Shown here in pieces: positions 31,040-43,439 of a DNA stretch of 64,000 nt. A program made the translations under genes and the position numbers. The DNA is from Cryptomeria japonica (Eukaryota > Streptophyta > Pinopsida > Cupressales > Cupressaceae), in contig NC_081414.1 in NCBI RefSeq assembly GCF_030272615.1, positions 3,781,501-3,845,500 on the forward strand. The letters run 5' to 3'. The notes beneath the pieces are model-generated. The model did not search any database and was not told the DNA's origin. It saw nothing but the letters and a program-made list of their open reading frames with translations. How positions within the stretch are numbered: the first letter of the stretch is position 1; the number at the start of each line of letters is the position of its first letter.

Positions 31040-31289
31040 TTGCATTTAGCAACTCCTTCTAGATCTAAGAGTTAGTTCATCAGATTCTTGAGATGATTTA
31101 GCCAATAAGTTAAATTTGGCCCTTTGATAAGGGACGTAGAAGGTTTATTATTCAAGCACATATTATTTATTTTGTAATCAAATTAATCTAACCCTTTATG
31201 GGATATAGAAGGTTTTATTATAGTTTTATTTTATAAATTTTTCTTGTGTTTTATCCATAAGAGCGTTTTTAGAGCCCATTCATTTGGAT

Positions 31290-32075
31290 GTAGGAGCATC
31301 CCGGGTTCATAGCAATCTTGCATCAACCAAAAATATTTTCCTTTTTGTTTGCAGTTTCAATTTTTTCTTTCTATGTGTCCCAGTTTTGGCTCACCGAATC
31401 CCGCGGAGTTGGATTCTTCTTGAAGACTTGATCATATTTCTTACTTTCAGACCGCATCGCTTTTGGATCATTTTCTGGCAAGATATCACTATCGGTTTCC
31501 TTGATAGTTTCATGTTACCGGTTGGTAGTTCTTGTTACCAGTTGCCTAGACCTATTTTGGGGATCTACCGGAACCCCTTTCGAAGCTTGCGAAGCCTTGG
31601 GCGTTGACTCTAATGTTCCTTGGCATGTTGCCAACCTTTTCCCGCAATCTATGTTTCATCCTTTGGATTTTCCAAAGGAATCTCTTGGCAGAGGCCGATC
31701 TTGTTATTCTACACGTTAGGTCTTGTTCTTCGGGTTTTGATCCTTTTGGGCTAGCTGGATCCTTTGGATCAATATATATAATTGTAATTATGCATTAGAA
31801 TATAATCAATCAAAGAATCAAGTAGCTAGACTGTGCGTAGAAGATAGATCTCAAGATTCAAGGTCTTGGTTGAGACCTATTTTGTATGTTCTACTAGGAC
31901 TGTGAGCCGGTATGTTGTAACCCGGTTATTAGCGGTTGGATGTAATCAATTTTCATGAAATAAAACAACCTATTTTGCATTGCCTCCATCATATCTTTGT
32001 GCTTCCGTTGTGTTTACTCTTGCTGACCGGTCCAGATTGATCTCTTTGAGGTCCCTCCTCACTGGTGACTGCTTC
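31290..32075 (+). mobile_element. Possible Copia LTR fragment
   Basis: The composition (repeated ACCGG/CCGGT words, a stretch reading TTTGCATTGCCTCCATCAT near the end, and the terminus GCTTCACA) resembles Copia LTR 3' ends. No paired copy is in the window, and there is no primer-binding site after it. Confidence 0.3.
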
Positions 32076-32235
32076 ACATTTAGTCTAGCAAGCAACTAAT
32101 CGAGTCTATATTGGCTTTGTTTGTTTCAACACCTAACCCTTGTTTTGTAGCAATATTATAGGCCCATATATACCTTTGCCTAGCATCATCTATAGCTACT
32201 ATATTGCTAGAGGACTCAAAATATGTAGAGAAGGG

Positions 32236-32548
32236 TTTGAACTCAATACTAATAGAGGGTGATGCACGGATACTTATCAACGCTATTAAGAATGGTGCCA
32301 CACCAAATTGGAAAATACAAAGGATTCTGAGTGACATTATGGATGCTCTAAATTAAGTTCCCAACTACGAGGTCAAACATCTTTTCAGGGAGGCGAACAT
32401 GGCTGCAGATTACATGGCAAACATGGGAATAAATTTAAGGACAAAGGATGAGCAGGTTTTCGAGGCAATCCCAAGTGAGGATTTGGAACAGATTCTAGTG
32501 GACAACTATGAAGCCTCATGGAGGCAGAAAAAAGAAGGTATTGGATAG
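32236..32548 (+). pseudogene. RNase H-like remnant (LINE/RVT_3 type)
   Basis: The frame reads ILIEGDARILINAIKNG, KIQRILSDIMDAL, a stop, then VKHLFREANMAADYMANMG. The EGD-x-I and REAN-x-AADY-x-AN patterns are the hallmark of plant RNase H-like domains found at the end of LINE polyproteins and in related host proteins. One internal stop, no RT upstream. Confidence 0.7.
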
Positions 32549-32908
32549 GTATGACTAAGGGAGGGTACTGATCTGGATTCCAAACCACAAATTTGGATCC
32601 GGACTGACAGAAGTGATCATGATAGATGAAAATAAGGCTCCAATTATCGTGAATGAAGGGACATTGGGAGAAGGTGGCAAGAGATTAGGACACTTCAAAT
32701 CCAAAGATGGATTTGATTTTCATGGGATATCAGATTTCTTTCTTTTAGACAAAGCCCGTTGTTCGATAAGGACGGGAAATCTGCATCTTGAAAATAGAAG
32801 GATCTAATTAGTCTTTTTCGAGATTCTTGCCATTTCAAGGGATCATAAGGCAGAGATTAAATAGGAAGGCGGATCTAGAAATGAATGTAGGAGGAGAACT
32901 AAGGGAAA

Positions 32909-33496
32909 ATGGTCCATCACTTTGGGTTGAGATGCCAATGTGCGAAGGAGACGTTTCAGCAGCAATGCAGGAGACTTTTTTACTCGAATGAGCTCACTTG
33001 GGATGTGTTGTGGTGTCTAGCCAGAGGTATTTTGGGCAGGGACAAGAATTGGTGTGATGGTTTAGTCTATGAGGTGATTATGTGCCCAATGCTTGACATC
33101 CTTGATTCCAAGGAAGCATGCATGCAAATGATCGATGGCTTCCTAAGATCGGTCGATGGGCAGGCGATAGCAAGTGTTATTCTGGACTTGGATTCGGGTG
33201 GCTGGACTAGTGTTCTGGACATGTACTTCAATCTGGAACATTACATACTGGATCCACCGGAGGAAGAGTCTGAGTCGGAGGATGAGGATGCTTGGGAGGC
33301 CAGGGTTGTGCGAGAAAGGAAGAAGAATTTCATGGAAAAGGCTTGGGAGGTGTTCCGGGTGGGTGTCAGAAACCGTGACTTGGGGCCCTTCGAGAGATTC
33401 TTGAACTTAAATGATAGCTGGCTTAGTGTGGCCTCGGCTGTGAATATGGTGGACATTGGTGAAAGGCTCGCTGCAATTTTATGTTATTTAGAATAA
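32909..33496 (+). CDS. Hypothetical acidic protein (195 aa)
   Basis: An unbroken ORF in a locally GC-richer segment. Its composition is protein-like, with Trp-rich stretches (ELTWDVLWCLARGI, GRDKNWCDGLVYEV), an acidic block EEESESEDEDAWE near residue 120, and a charged helix after it. There is no signal peptide or transmembrane segment. It follows the RNase H remnant in the same direction, so it might be the tail of the same retroelement. No family is recognised. It lies inside the inverted-repeat pair. Confidence 0.45.
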   Translation: MVHHFGLRCQCAKETFQQQCRRLFYSNELTWDVLWCLARGILGRDKNWCDGLVYEVIMCPMLDILDSKEACMQMIDGFLRSVDGQAIASVILDLDSGGWTSVLDMYFNLEHYILDPPEEESESEDEDAWEARVVRERKKNFMEKAWEVFRVGVRNRDLGPFERFLNLNDSWLSVASAVNMVDIGERLAAILCYLE

Positions 33497-33865
33497 AAAA
33501 TTTATGTTTCTGCTACTATGTAGCCTTCATATGGGATGTAAGGGAGTTATCCCCTTTTGATAGCACTTAAATATTTTTTTTAAAAATTATGTAATTGCAA
33601 TACATGTTTGAGTTCTAATCTTCCAGTACACTTAAGGTTCCTAGTGACAAGACGCGTTGGTCGCCTCACACATCACATACGATGTCTTCCCCTAACATTC
33701 GATTTACTGTCCATATTCAAAAGAAGTACTCAGCACAATCCCAACATTCAAAGAACATCCTTCAAAGCCTTCATAAAGCATACAAACCCTTGCAATACCA
33801 AGAACAAGTCCCTAAAGAACCCTAGAAGATCATTGAAAAGGGAAACAAATAATTTTGATTATGTT

Positions 33866-34353
33866 TGAAATGCACATAAGATGAAGCTAAGTGATTGCTC
33901 ACTTGTAAACTAATTTCCTCCTCCTGCGAATCTCCTCTCCTGCATGTGAATGAACTCTTCATTCACCATCGTCTGTGAATCTCCTCTCCTTCTTTGCCTC
34001 GCGGGAATGAAGTTTTTCGAAGTCTTTTTCTTTGCCTTGTGGGAATGAAGTTTTTCGAAGTCTTTTGCTTTGCAGAGTAATTTGAAATTAAAATTGAACT
34101 ATGGGATATTAGAATTATATGTAAATGTGATATTTCAATTACATAATTAAATGGTATTAAATGGGATATTATATGGGATATTATAATTATATGTAAAAAT
34201 TAAAATTGACCTATGGGATATTAAACATTTTTATATGAAATAATAAGTAAACATTGCCAAGGTATGGGATATTATATGGGATATTATACATTTCTATATG
34301 TAATTATATGTAAAAATCAAAATTGACCTATGGGATATTAAACATTTCTATAT
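33866..34353. repeat. Right arm of a long inverted repeat
   Basis: Partner of 29092-29519. It is about 60 bp longer, mainly from a duplicated segment around GTTTTTCGAAGTCTTT and extra GGGATATTATAT units. Confidence 0.75.
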
Positions 34354-34807
34354 TAAAAATTATTTATGATATTTTTCAAAGGTCTATTGCTCACAACCTA
34401 TTAGTACATTGATGCAATATTTTGTACCACGTTCTACCACTATATTGTTTTGAGGCTTTTAGTTTGAAAAATAAGTAAGGCTAAACATAAAGATGAATCT
34501 ATTCAAATTTTAAAGGGGGTGGTCAAGAAGGAAAGTTAAGGTTGACACTATGCTCACTATGACTAGTTCATAGTTTGTTCCAGGGTGTTCCAAATAAATG
34601 CACTAGAGTATTGCGCTATGCACTAGAGTATTGCACTATGTACTAGCTAGACAAAGTGTGTGGATGTTCATTGGACCAAGTATAGTGTGGGTTGGGTGAC
34701 ATGTAGTTCATGTCCCCACTCTTAGAGTAATGTGTGGGTTTTAGAACCTAGTTGACTAGACATTGTGATTGATAAACTAACTTGTGTATGACTTGTAGAT
34801 ATTATGA

Positions 34808-34901
<94 letters not shown>

Positions 34902-36647
34902 GCTTAGATTTGTCCATTCATCTTAGATGAGTTCATTTTAGATACATTTAGTTAATTATATGCATTAGGAATCTGCTTCAATTAGGATTCATTCAATTCT
35001 TTTGAAAATAATAGAAAAATATCCTAGGGATCTCCTTCAATTAGGATTCATTCAATTAGATACTTTTGGGATGCAAAAAGGTGGTGATATGTCCTAGTAG
35101 GATAGAAAAATGAGGATGATGCCCCCTCTAGAGGGTACTTTAGAAAAAAATAACATGAGTGGTCTTTTGAAAAGAAAAACGAAGATAAAATAGGATACAA
35201 GAGAAAAATGAGAAGATTTGAAAGGAAAAAAAGGTTGAAAAATAAATGAATCAAATGAGAAGAAGAGAAAGGGGGTAAAAATTATCAAGGGGAAGAGTTG
35301 TGGCTAGATTTATATAAATAGGGATTGGGGAGTATGAGCTATAAATTATTTTATTTTTACTCTTAGCCTTAAGAGTTCATAGAGAAAATGAAAACAAGGA
35401 GCTAAGGAACAATGAATAATTTACTATTTTATCATCATCAAGCAAAGTGATTGAGGCACTATAAGTGGCCAAAAAAAGTAGTATAACCTATATATGTATT
35501 AAAATTTTGATCTTTGGGTGCTTTTGGGAGTCACTAATGGAGTAGAAGAACTAGGAAAGTATATGTACTAAACTATGAAATTCATTGTTTAATAGGAGGG
35601 TGAAATGTATGTAAAGTGTTTTAGTGTGTATTCCATGAAACACGTGCAAAGGGTAAACATGGGTAGTGTTGGTGCTCCCAAGTAATTATTTGATTATCTC
35701 TATAAAGTAGTTATCTTCAATTATTAAGACTCTCAGGTTATTTATCAATGAAAATGAGACAGTGGCTTGTTCTCCTTTGCACTTTAGGCTTTGCTAGATG
35801 TAGGGGGTATCCCTTACTTCAATATATAAAATATCAATCTCTACACACTAAGATATTGATTAGAGCATAATGTTCCCCCATTTGTACTAAGGATTGAAAT
35901 GATCCTACCTAATATTAGTTAAATCCTTAATATTTATCTTATTCAACACCTTGAGAACATGGAAAAATTTGAACACAAAAACAAAAAGTAAAATGTTTGT
36001 TTTCTGATTTTAGGGTTTTAGAATCTACATTTTGAATAATAAGGTATCCTCTTAATGGTGTCTATCTAAGACAACAGATTCAAACCCTACATGCAAGTGT
36101 CATTTTATGACAACAAAACATCATGCTTAGAGAATTGATAACAATAATAAATATATATTACATCAATATGTCCAATAAAGGGTATTATCTGCAACACTTC
36201 TTAGTGATCCTTTAATGCAACACACATTCCCTAAGGTATTATCTACAATAGATCATGCAAATATCATAGACTTGTTAAAATATCAAGATTGAAAAACATC
36301 ATCTCCTCGAATTAGATTAAGAGAATAGATACAAAATAGTATCAGGTGTATCATACATCATAAAAGGAATCATTGGGTTATTGCATAACAAACCATTAAA
36401 AAGATTCATCCATTAAATTTTTCATAAATATCTCAGCAGGGAACACAACATGATGCAAATATTTTTAATGTAGAAGTATAAATGACTTGACATGTAAAGA
36501 TAATCACAAAGTACAATTCCTCCCACATAATTACAAACAAGTCCTCCCACATAATCACAACATTTAGATTTGACCCAAAAATATCAAGAAATCAATATCA
36601 AATAGATAATATACTAATCACATACATCATACATTTAAATCATGTCA
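34354..36647. other. Unassigned AT-rich interval
   Basis: No gene supported. It holds a short duplication (ATGCACTAGAGTATTGC twice, 34599-34637), the CT microsatellite, and two copies of CTTCAATTAGGATTCATTCAATT at about 34976 and 35036. Confidence 0.5.
34812..34900. repeat. (CT)n microsatellite
   Basis: About 44 uninterrupted CT dinucleotides. Confidence 0.97.
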
Positions 36648-36900
36648 TTAATCTTCTTCTTCATCCAACTCTTTGTCTGTATCTTCTGATCCAAAATCGA
36701 CATTGTAAGGATTGGTCCTATCATCATCATCATCATCATCACTGATATCATCATCATAATCTTCATAAACATTAACTCCTACATCATCGTGATCTTGTTC
36801 CTCTTCTTCGACATCTTCGTCGGGAACATCATCAACTAACTGTTGATCCTAATCATCATGTGCATCATCTTCTAGTTCTTTTGTATCTTCTTCTTCCATG
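36648..36900 (-). other. Acidic Asp/Glu-rich tail of the TNP2 gene
   Basis: In frame after the DUF4216-like part, the sequence is almost entirely Asp, Glu and short polar residues, with a run of six or seven Asp (GAT codons, ATC repeats on the plus strand at 36722-36740). It contains one internal stop and then TAA at 36648-36650. Confidence 0.65.
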
Positions 36901-39900
36901 ACATTATACTTTACCGGCCTTCCTCTAGGATCATGTCTAACAACAAATGACCAACCCGATTTATGTGGAACCTCTGAGTAAAATACCTGCTCACATTGGC
37001 TTGGAAGAACATAGGGCTCATTTTCAGCACCATTGTAAATCCATTATCATGTTCAATAACATTTCTATCAAGATCATTTTCATTTAATCGTAGCCTGTAC
37101 GATTGGACGACAAAAATAACTAATTTGAAGAACCCAAAGTCACACTCAAGTATATCATCCAAAATCGCATAGTATCGATTTTCTGAGACTTGAGGATGTA
37201 TGTCGCTTCTAGATGAAACATTAGTCACCTAAAATATTGCAGTTATCCCAGAATCACAATTTTTCTTCGTGTCATCCAACTTTTTGATGCAAAATTTATG
37301 ACCATTGCACCACATAGCCTTGTGGTGTTTCACCTGCAATATGTCAAACGTGTAAAAATTATTGCATCGCCGGTTGATAAACATATTTATTCTTGGTCTA
37401 ATGTATGCAAAAACAACATATATGTATATATATACATCATTACAATTAAAAAATAAATAAATAATATGGGTGATTAATATATTTATACGTACCTGTTTAT
37501 CTCTTAAACCATATGCCAAATCAATCTCCCTTGGTGTAACATTGGAATCTCCATTACAATGAGCTTCTTTAACCAATGAAGCCACACCTTCCCATGTTAA
37601 TGTACGACTATATTGTTGACATCATTCAATCCATACTATCATCCAATCAAGATTGTTTGCGAATACAAATGTAGTGCATCCCACTCTCGAGCAACTTTAA
37701 AAAAAAAACTAGAAATTTACAATTGATGTATATTGAAGATTAAGAATTAATTAACTACAATATATATATAAACCAAATGTAAAATGTATTCATATTAATG
37801 TCCATGAACATCCAATAATTACCTCACTTTCCTCAATCTACCTTTCCCCATCAAGTACTCCCCTTCGAATTTGTTAATGGATTTGGGATCCCAAATTTGA
37901 TCTACATGGATATTTGTCACAAACTTAGGAAGATATTCAGTAATGTACACCATAGTCTGGTATACCATATATCTCTCCACCATAGAACCCTCAAGATGTG
38001 CTCTTTGTCGAACCAAAGCCTTCAAAAATTTTAAGTGCCTTTGAACCATCCACATTGACCTTGTGTGTGTATAGGTCCAAACAATTCAATCTCCTCAACT
38101 TGGTGTATGAGGTAGTGTTCTTGTGCATTGAAAAATGTTGAAGGTAGACACTTTTGCATTTCACACATTAGACGAGGAATTTTTGTCTTCCAATATTTTA
38201 TATCTTCTTTATGGATTTCTTTAGATGACAACCATCTACAAGTGATTCAAGACACAAATATATTAACAAGAATTAACAAAATAATATATAATATATTACA
38301 TAACAAGTAAAACAAATGGCAATACAACAAATTGAACAAACAACACTACTTACCTCATGTATTTTCCAAGATCATATATAACTTGCTTGACATTATTGTC
38401 TAAGTGGTCTGGGAGAGATAGAGGTAGAACGTACTGCAACAATTATAAAATGATACTTTCATTATTTTTTCAAAACTAGTACTAAACATAATACAATAAA
38501 AAGTACATGCGGTATACAAATATATAGAAAATATACAAGAACATGAATTACCTTTATGAAGGTATGCCAATCATGCATTTTCATCACTAGCCCAAATTCA
38601 CTTTTCTTTGTTATGAGATTGTTTAAATGTTCGTAGCAAATCCTATGGGAAATCAAATTTTTTGTATGACCTCTTTTATAGCATTGCTTTGCTACTCCTT
38701 TAATAACCAAGGAAGGGCACTTATATTAATTTGGTCTACATCGCTATTTAATTGAATGACATTTTTCATTGCATGATTGGATATCTGAATGTCACTACAA
38801 ATTTTGACAATTTTTTCTTTGTCATGTCCTCCATCCAATATTTTTCATAACGTCTCTGTTATATTTTTTCCAATATGCATAGTATCAAACAAATACACAA
38901 TTTGTAGTTGCTCATAGTAGGACAACCTACTAAATTGTTTGGGATAACTTTTTAGTCTCTTTGGAAGGTGGTAATTAATGCCTTGACGACCTTCATGAAG
39001 CATATAAGTTTAAAAAGTTAACAACGACAATCATCGTCAATTACAACATGAGTAAACAAAACACAATATAAAAATATAAATTCCAACAATATCATATATG
39101 ATAAATAAACAATTAGATTGAATGACAATACCTTGACAATTAATTCTATTATATTCCAACTTCCATAGGCGAGGTGTCATTCTTTGTGGTTTTGATGTAG
39201 TCTCCTCTTTCCCATTGACAAGATGTTTTTCAGTAGTTCGATACTTATGATTTTTGTGGAGGAAATGCCTACACTCATCAAACATTTGTTTTCCTAAACT
39301 TGTTGAATGACGAGATTTCATCTTTGGACCACAAACTGGACATGTGAATTGTCCCTTTGTTTGAAGAACTGCAAGATCGTGTATAATTGGATTAAATATG
39401 TTAATTTTTATAATTATATATATTGAACATGGATTATTTTAAAAAAATGCATGATTTATACTTTAAAAAATTAAACATTATTAAAGTGTGCAAGTTGAAC
39501 ATTATAACATACCACAAAAATGTGTTAGCCCTGGGGCATCATGAATTGTCCATACAAGCATTGCATGGAATTGAAATTGTCTTTGTCCTATTGGTCTAGA
39601 GACGTCATACATAGTGACACCATTCCATAAATCCAACAACTTGTCGATAAGAGGCTCGATATATACATTCATATCTTTAACTTGGTACTTACCTAGTTGA
39701 GTGAACAAAAACATTACATAATTATTATAACCATTTTATTGCAATATATATAATTTAATGTACATGACTATTAAATAAAAAAAATACTTGGAACAATCAT
39801 TGTCAACATTATGTGCTCCCTCTTTATTGACATCCATGGAGAAATTTTATTGTTGATAACAAAAACAGGCCACATCGAGTAAATAGATCTCAACTCTCCA

Positions 39901-40846
39901 AATGGATTGACACCATTTGTTGCCAATGAAGCCTGAGATTACGGGGTTCTTCTTCAAAGTGTGGCCATTTTTCCTCTATGTTCGTAAATGCATAACCATC
40001 CGTAGGCATTTGAAGAATGTCATCTCGACTTCTATTGCGTGCATGGTAATCCATAAATTACGCCAAGCTTTTGCACCTAAATAATCATTGCAAACGTGGA
40101 ATAATGGGAATATAACGAAGAACCTTGCGAGGCACCTTTTTTGTTAGTTGATTGTTTGATATCTACTAATATGACATTCAGGGCATTCTGTTGCAAATTC
40201 ATGTTGTTTATGATATATGATATATGATATGATCATTGGGACATACGTCTATTGCTTGATACTCCATTTCAATATCTTTCATAATGACATATAATTCTCG
40301 ATATGAGCGAGATAGAATACTTGATGGTGGTAACAAAAAATCACCTATCAATTTAGAACAAAAAAAACAATTTGTTAATGTAAAGAATATTAATGGTATA
40401 TATTGAACACCTTTTATTTACTAGTGATGAAATAACAACAAAAATAGATGAAAAAAGATGACATATATGACATACCTTAACATACGTGAGATTGTTATGT
40501 TGGATAAACCATTCATAACCTTCAAGTTCACCAACAACAATACAACAGAGAGAAGAGTTGTTTGGGAGCCTTCGTAAAGGGGCTCGTATGCCTTCTCGAG
40601 TACGGGTAAATCATGAACAACATCAAAGTCATCTTGATCATCATGATCAGCTGCGCTAGTACTAAATGTGTCATGGATCAATGTATTTGTACCATCATCT
40701 TCAACTGTGTTTTCTGGCGCATGATCATCTTCTTCCATAGGATCATTATCTTCAGCTTTGATATTCACACCTCCATGTTCCTCCACTTGGAAAACCACAT
40801 TCTTCGGGTCGTGGTAGTCCATATCATGTGCCCTAGGATGCCCCAC
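36648..40846 (-). pseudogene. TNP2-type CACTA transposase gene with DUF4218/DUF4216 regions
   Basis: A multi-exon minus-strand gene in expected order. The N-terminal acidic part has EKAYEPLYEGSQ then LKVMNGLSN (40421-40846). Next come EMEYQAIDVCPNDHIIY, KKVPRKVLRYIPIIPRL and KWPHFEEEPRNLRL (about 39850-40350). The core has YIEPLIDKLLDLWNGVTMYD (39502-39714). RHFLHKNHKYRT lies at 39037-39321. DUF4218-like LPSTFFNAQEHYLIHQVEEI and RHLKFLKALVRQRAHLEGS span 37819-38231. DUF4216-like NGHKFCIKKLDDTKKN and AILDDILECDFGFFKLVIF span 36911-37585. An acidic tail ends at 36648. Stops in several exons mark it as dead. It would have bound CACTA ends and cut DNA. Confidence 0.88.
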
Positions 40847-41937
40847 CTATATAAAAATGATCAACATAAATAAACCATGAAGTAATTTTTTATGTATATA
40901 AATTGTTAAAATGATATAAACATTTACAAATGCAATCAATATAAACATGTCGTTTCCAGATTTTTCTAGTAACAGTCCCGTTGCAGCGTTCATAACTTTT
41001 GGACTAATTAAGATGTGATACTGGATTCATTGGAAATCCATGTGAATCATCCTTCATTCAAGACCAATTTTGTGATATTTCACTAAGATTTGTGCACTTG
41101 GTGGGCATTTTTCCAAAATCTATTATGAAACCCTTGGTGCAAGGGTTTGGAGTGAGAAATGTAAATAACTCGTCATTCATTTGAGATCAGAAGGCCAAAT
41201 CTTGGGGAATAGTAGATATAGGGGTTCTCCAAATGGGTTTCTTTCCATTTTTTGCAGGGATCAAGTTTTGAAACATGTATGAGGCATTGAATGCTTAACA
41301 TCCTCATATGTTATGTCGTGGGAGCATGGGTATGGTGAGTGGTTTGGAGTTTGGGGTCAAAACAAAGTGTGGGGTTGCAAAAACTTGTGAAATCTCTTTT
41401 TTCATGATATGTTTGCATTGTTATAAGTGGATTTGTGTGTGAGTGAGTTGTTTTTAAGGCACTTGGTGTGTAAAAGTGACCTAATTGTGCACTTAAAACC
41501 TTGCAACAATCAGAATTTGACCCTATTGTTCCAAAGTAACCTATAGGGTTTTTCACATATGTTGTCAAAATACTTGATGGGGATCCGAAAAGGTTTTCTT
41601 TTTGTGTCTATGATCAGTGGTTTGTAAGTTATTGCCAAAAAATCCTCTGAGTAGGGCTAGTAGGGTGTATGAGCCAATGTAAGGAAAACCTTGTAAGGGA
41701 GTGTCTTGGAGTCACACCATTGCATATGAGGAATTGTCTTGATACCTTTAGTCATTTTAAAATCCTTCCCTTGAGTTCCTCAAATATTTTTGGAGGTTGT
41801 TTCAATTTTGGTGCAACCCGGGTTAGGGGTTCAGATGCCTAGTGAATGGGAAACTAAGTAGAAGTTAGAGATGTGTCTTAGTATCTTGCAACCTGATTTT
41901 GTTTGTTGGATTGTGACATTCTAACCACCCTGAGGTC
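40847..41937. other. Unassigned interval beside TNP2
   Basis: No gene supported. It presumably includes the 5' end of the CACTA element, but I found no clear CACTA terminus. Part of it (41617-41670) is related to 17475-17540. Confidence 0.4.
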
Positions 41938-42505
41938 CAGATAAAATAATAAACAATTAAAATAGATAATAGATGCACTTAGACATTAGTAAACAAGATC
42001 ATATAGTGAGATACAAGATACACGATAAGAGAGTGTTACACAACGTAGGGCTTCTTGGGATGGTAAGTGCGATTGTAAGTAAGAGAAGGCTTGGTTGTTG
42101 TGAGATTGTGGATAGCTTTTGGTAAAGCTTTGTCGTAAGAGAGAAGATAGGAGAGAGATTGAGATCAAATAGAAAAATAGAAAAATAGTGAAAATGAGGA
42201 AAAAGATGAGGCTTGTTGCTTGGAACAAGCAGTAATATTCATTTTGAATGTGCGCACACAAAGGGACGCATGTCAAAAGATGTATGATGCAGAATATATC
42301 CATTTAAATTTGGAATCTTTTTGGGACATTTGCACATCGTTCTCTCGTCTTACCAAATTAATCCCAAATTCGAACCAAGGGTTGCCAACGCTTTATCTTT
42401 GAAACCCATGAAGTTGGAATAATGAAATCATGAACTTTGTCATAAATGCATCAGGCTCAATGCATCAGTGTCATAAATGCACTAGGTGCAATCTGTGACA
42501 CTACA
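41938..42505 (-). mobile_element. Partial 3' LTR of Gypsy C
   Basis: Aligns by eye along 568 bp with 53096-53653, with shared runs such as CACTTAGACATTAGTAAACA and GAGAGATTGAGATCAAATAG. It ends GACACTACA followed by a pyrimidine-rich PPT complement (42506-42520). The 0.53 kb corresponding to 52564-53095 is absent. Confidence 0.85.
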
Positions 42506-42520
42506 TTTTGCCCCCACTTT
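42506..42520 (-). other. Polypurine tract of Gypsy C
   Basis: Minus strand AAAGTGGGGGCAAAA adjoins the LTR start TGTAGTGTC. Confidence 0.8.
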
Positions 42521-43430
42521 AATGAGCTCATCGACTCGAGGGTTCAACTACACTAATGTAGCCTAGAAAGATATAAACATTGTAAGCATGAAGTGCATTA
42601 AATGCTATAATTACCTCAAAAAGGATATTGTATCGATCGCAAAGGTCAACCAAGTGAACGTGAATGACGCCCCCAATGCTCAGCAGAAAACTACAACATG
42701 TAAAGTAAATGTTTAGGCATTGTATAATCAAATTTTCATTAGCACCAAAATTGGAAAAAACTACTTGCTTAAGAGACGTCAGAAAGTTGGCAAGAAAAAG
42801 CTGATAAAGTGTGAGTATGTGCCCCCTCGAGTTTTTACCCCCAACTAAGTGGGAAAATATGAAAGGGTATAATCTAGAACCACAAAAAAAAATTCCAAAA
42901 ATTTTGGGTGAACTTTGGCCATATACTCAAGGAGAGGACCCTAGAAGGGTCATTTTCACTATTCAGTATGAGGATTTTCTTTGTGATTTCTATGCAGCCA
43001 TGATGAAAATACCTCACAAATGAGACTTTCGACCTACATGTATTGAGGAGTTGCAGACCACTACAAAGGAGGGTGAGCCCTTGACAAGGTAGGCTTTATT
43101 TTCGAGCTTTGTAATTATTTGAATGGTTTTTATTTCAATTCAATATTATTTAGCAACACATGCGTCCTACGTTTGTGCCAACGTCCATGATCTATGCATA
43201 CATCCCAAAACGATTTTCACATTGGTGTTCGATAAATGCATGGGTGTCCCATGGACGCACTAGCGTCCTAATTTCACACATCTTTAGGACCCAAATTCAA
43301 AACATGAAGGATGAAAAAGATAGAGGATTATAATTTAGATAGATGTAGATAGAGTAGAGCAGAATATTTTTGTGAGCACACCGGCAAGCACCTGCTCGCC
43401 AAGTTATCTGAGAGTAGTGAGGAGTTACTC
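42521..43430. other. Unassigned interval with a 70-codon ORF
   Basis: The plus-strand ORF 42811-43023 (contains KIPKILGELWPYTQGEDPRR and FLCDFYAAMMKIPHK) looks protein-like. It ends about 60 bp before a possible splice donor (CAAGGTAGGC), upstream of the plant mobile domain pseudogene. Whether the two belong together is unknown. Confidence 0.35.
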
Positions 43431-43439
43431 GCAGGCCAT

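Noticed and set aside
32613-32807. 64-codon plus-strand ORF between the RNase H remnant and the 195-codon ORF
   Set aside because: Short, no motif, and different frame from both neighbours; not enough to call.
35048-35288. Phe/Ser/Leu-rich minus-strand ORFs resembling membrane peptides
   Set aside because: They arise from an A- and G-rich tract (AAAAATGAG, GAAAAAAAGG); no start context or homology.
40960-40990. CACTA terminal sequence near TTTTTCTAGTAACAGT
   Set aside because: It lacks the TAGTG/CACTA ending and I found no matching inverted partner near 18 kb.
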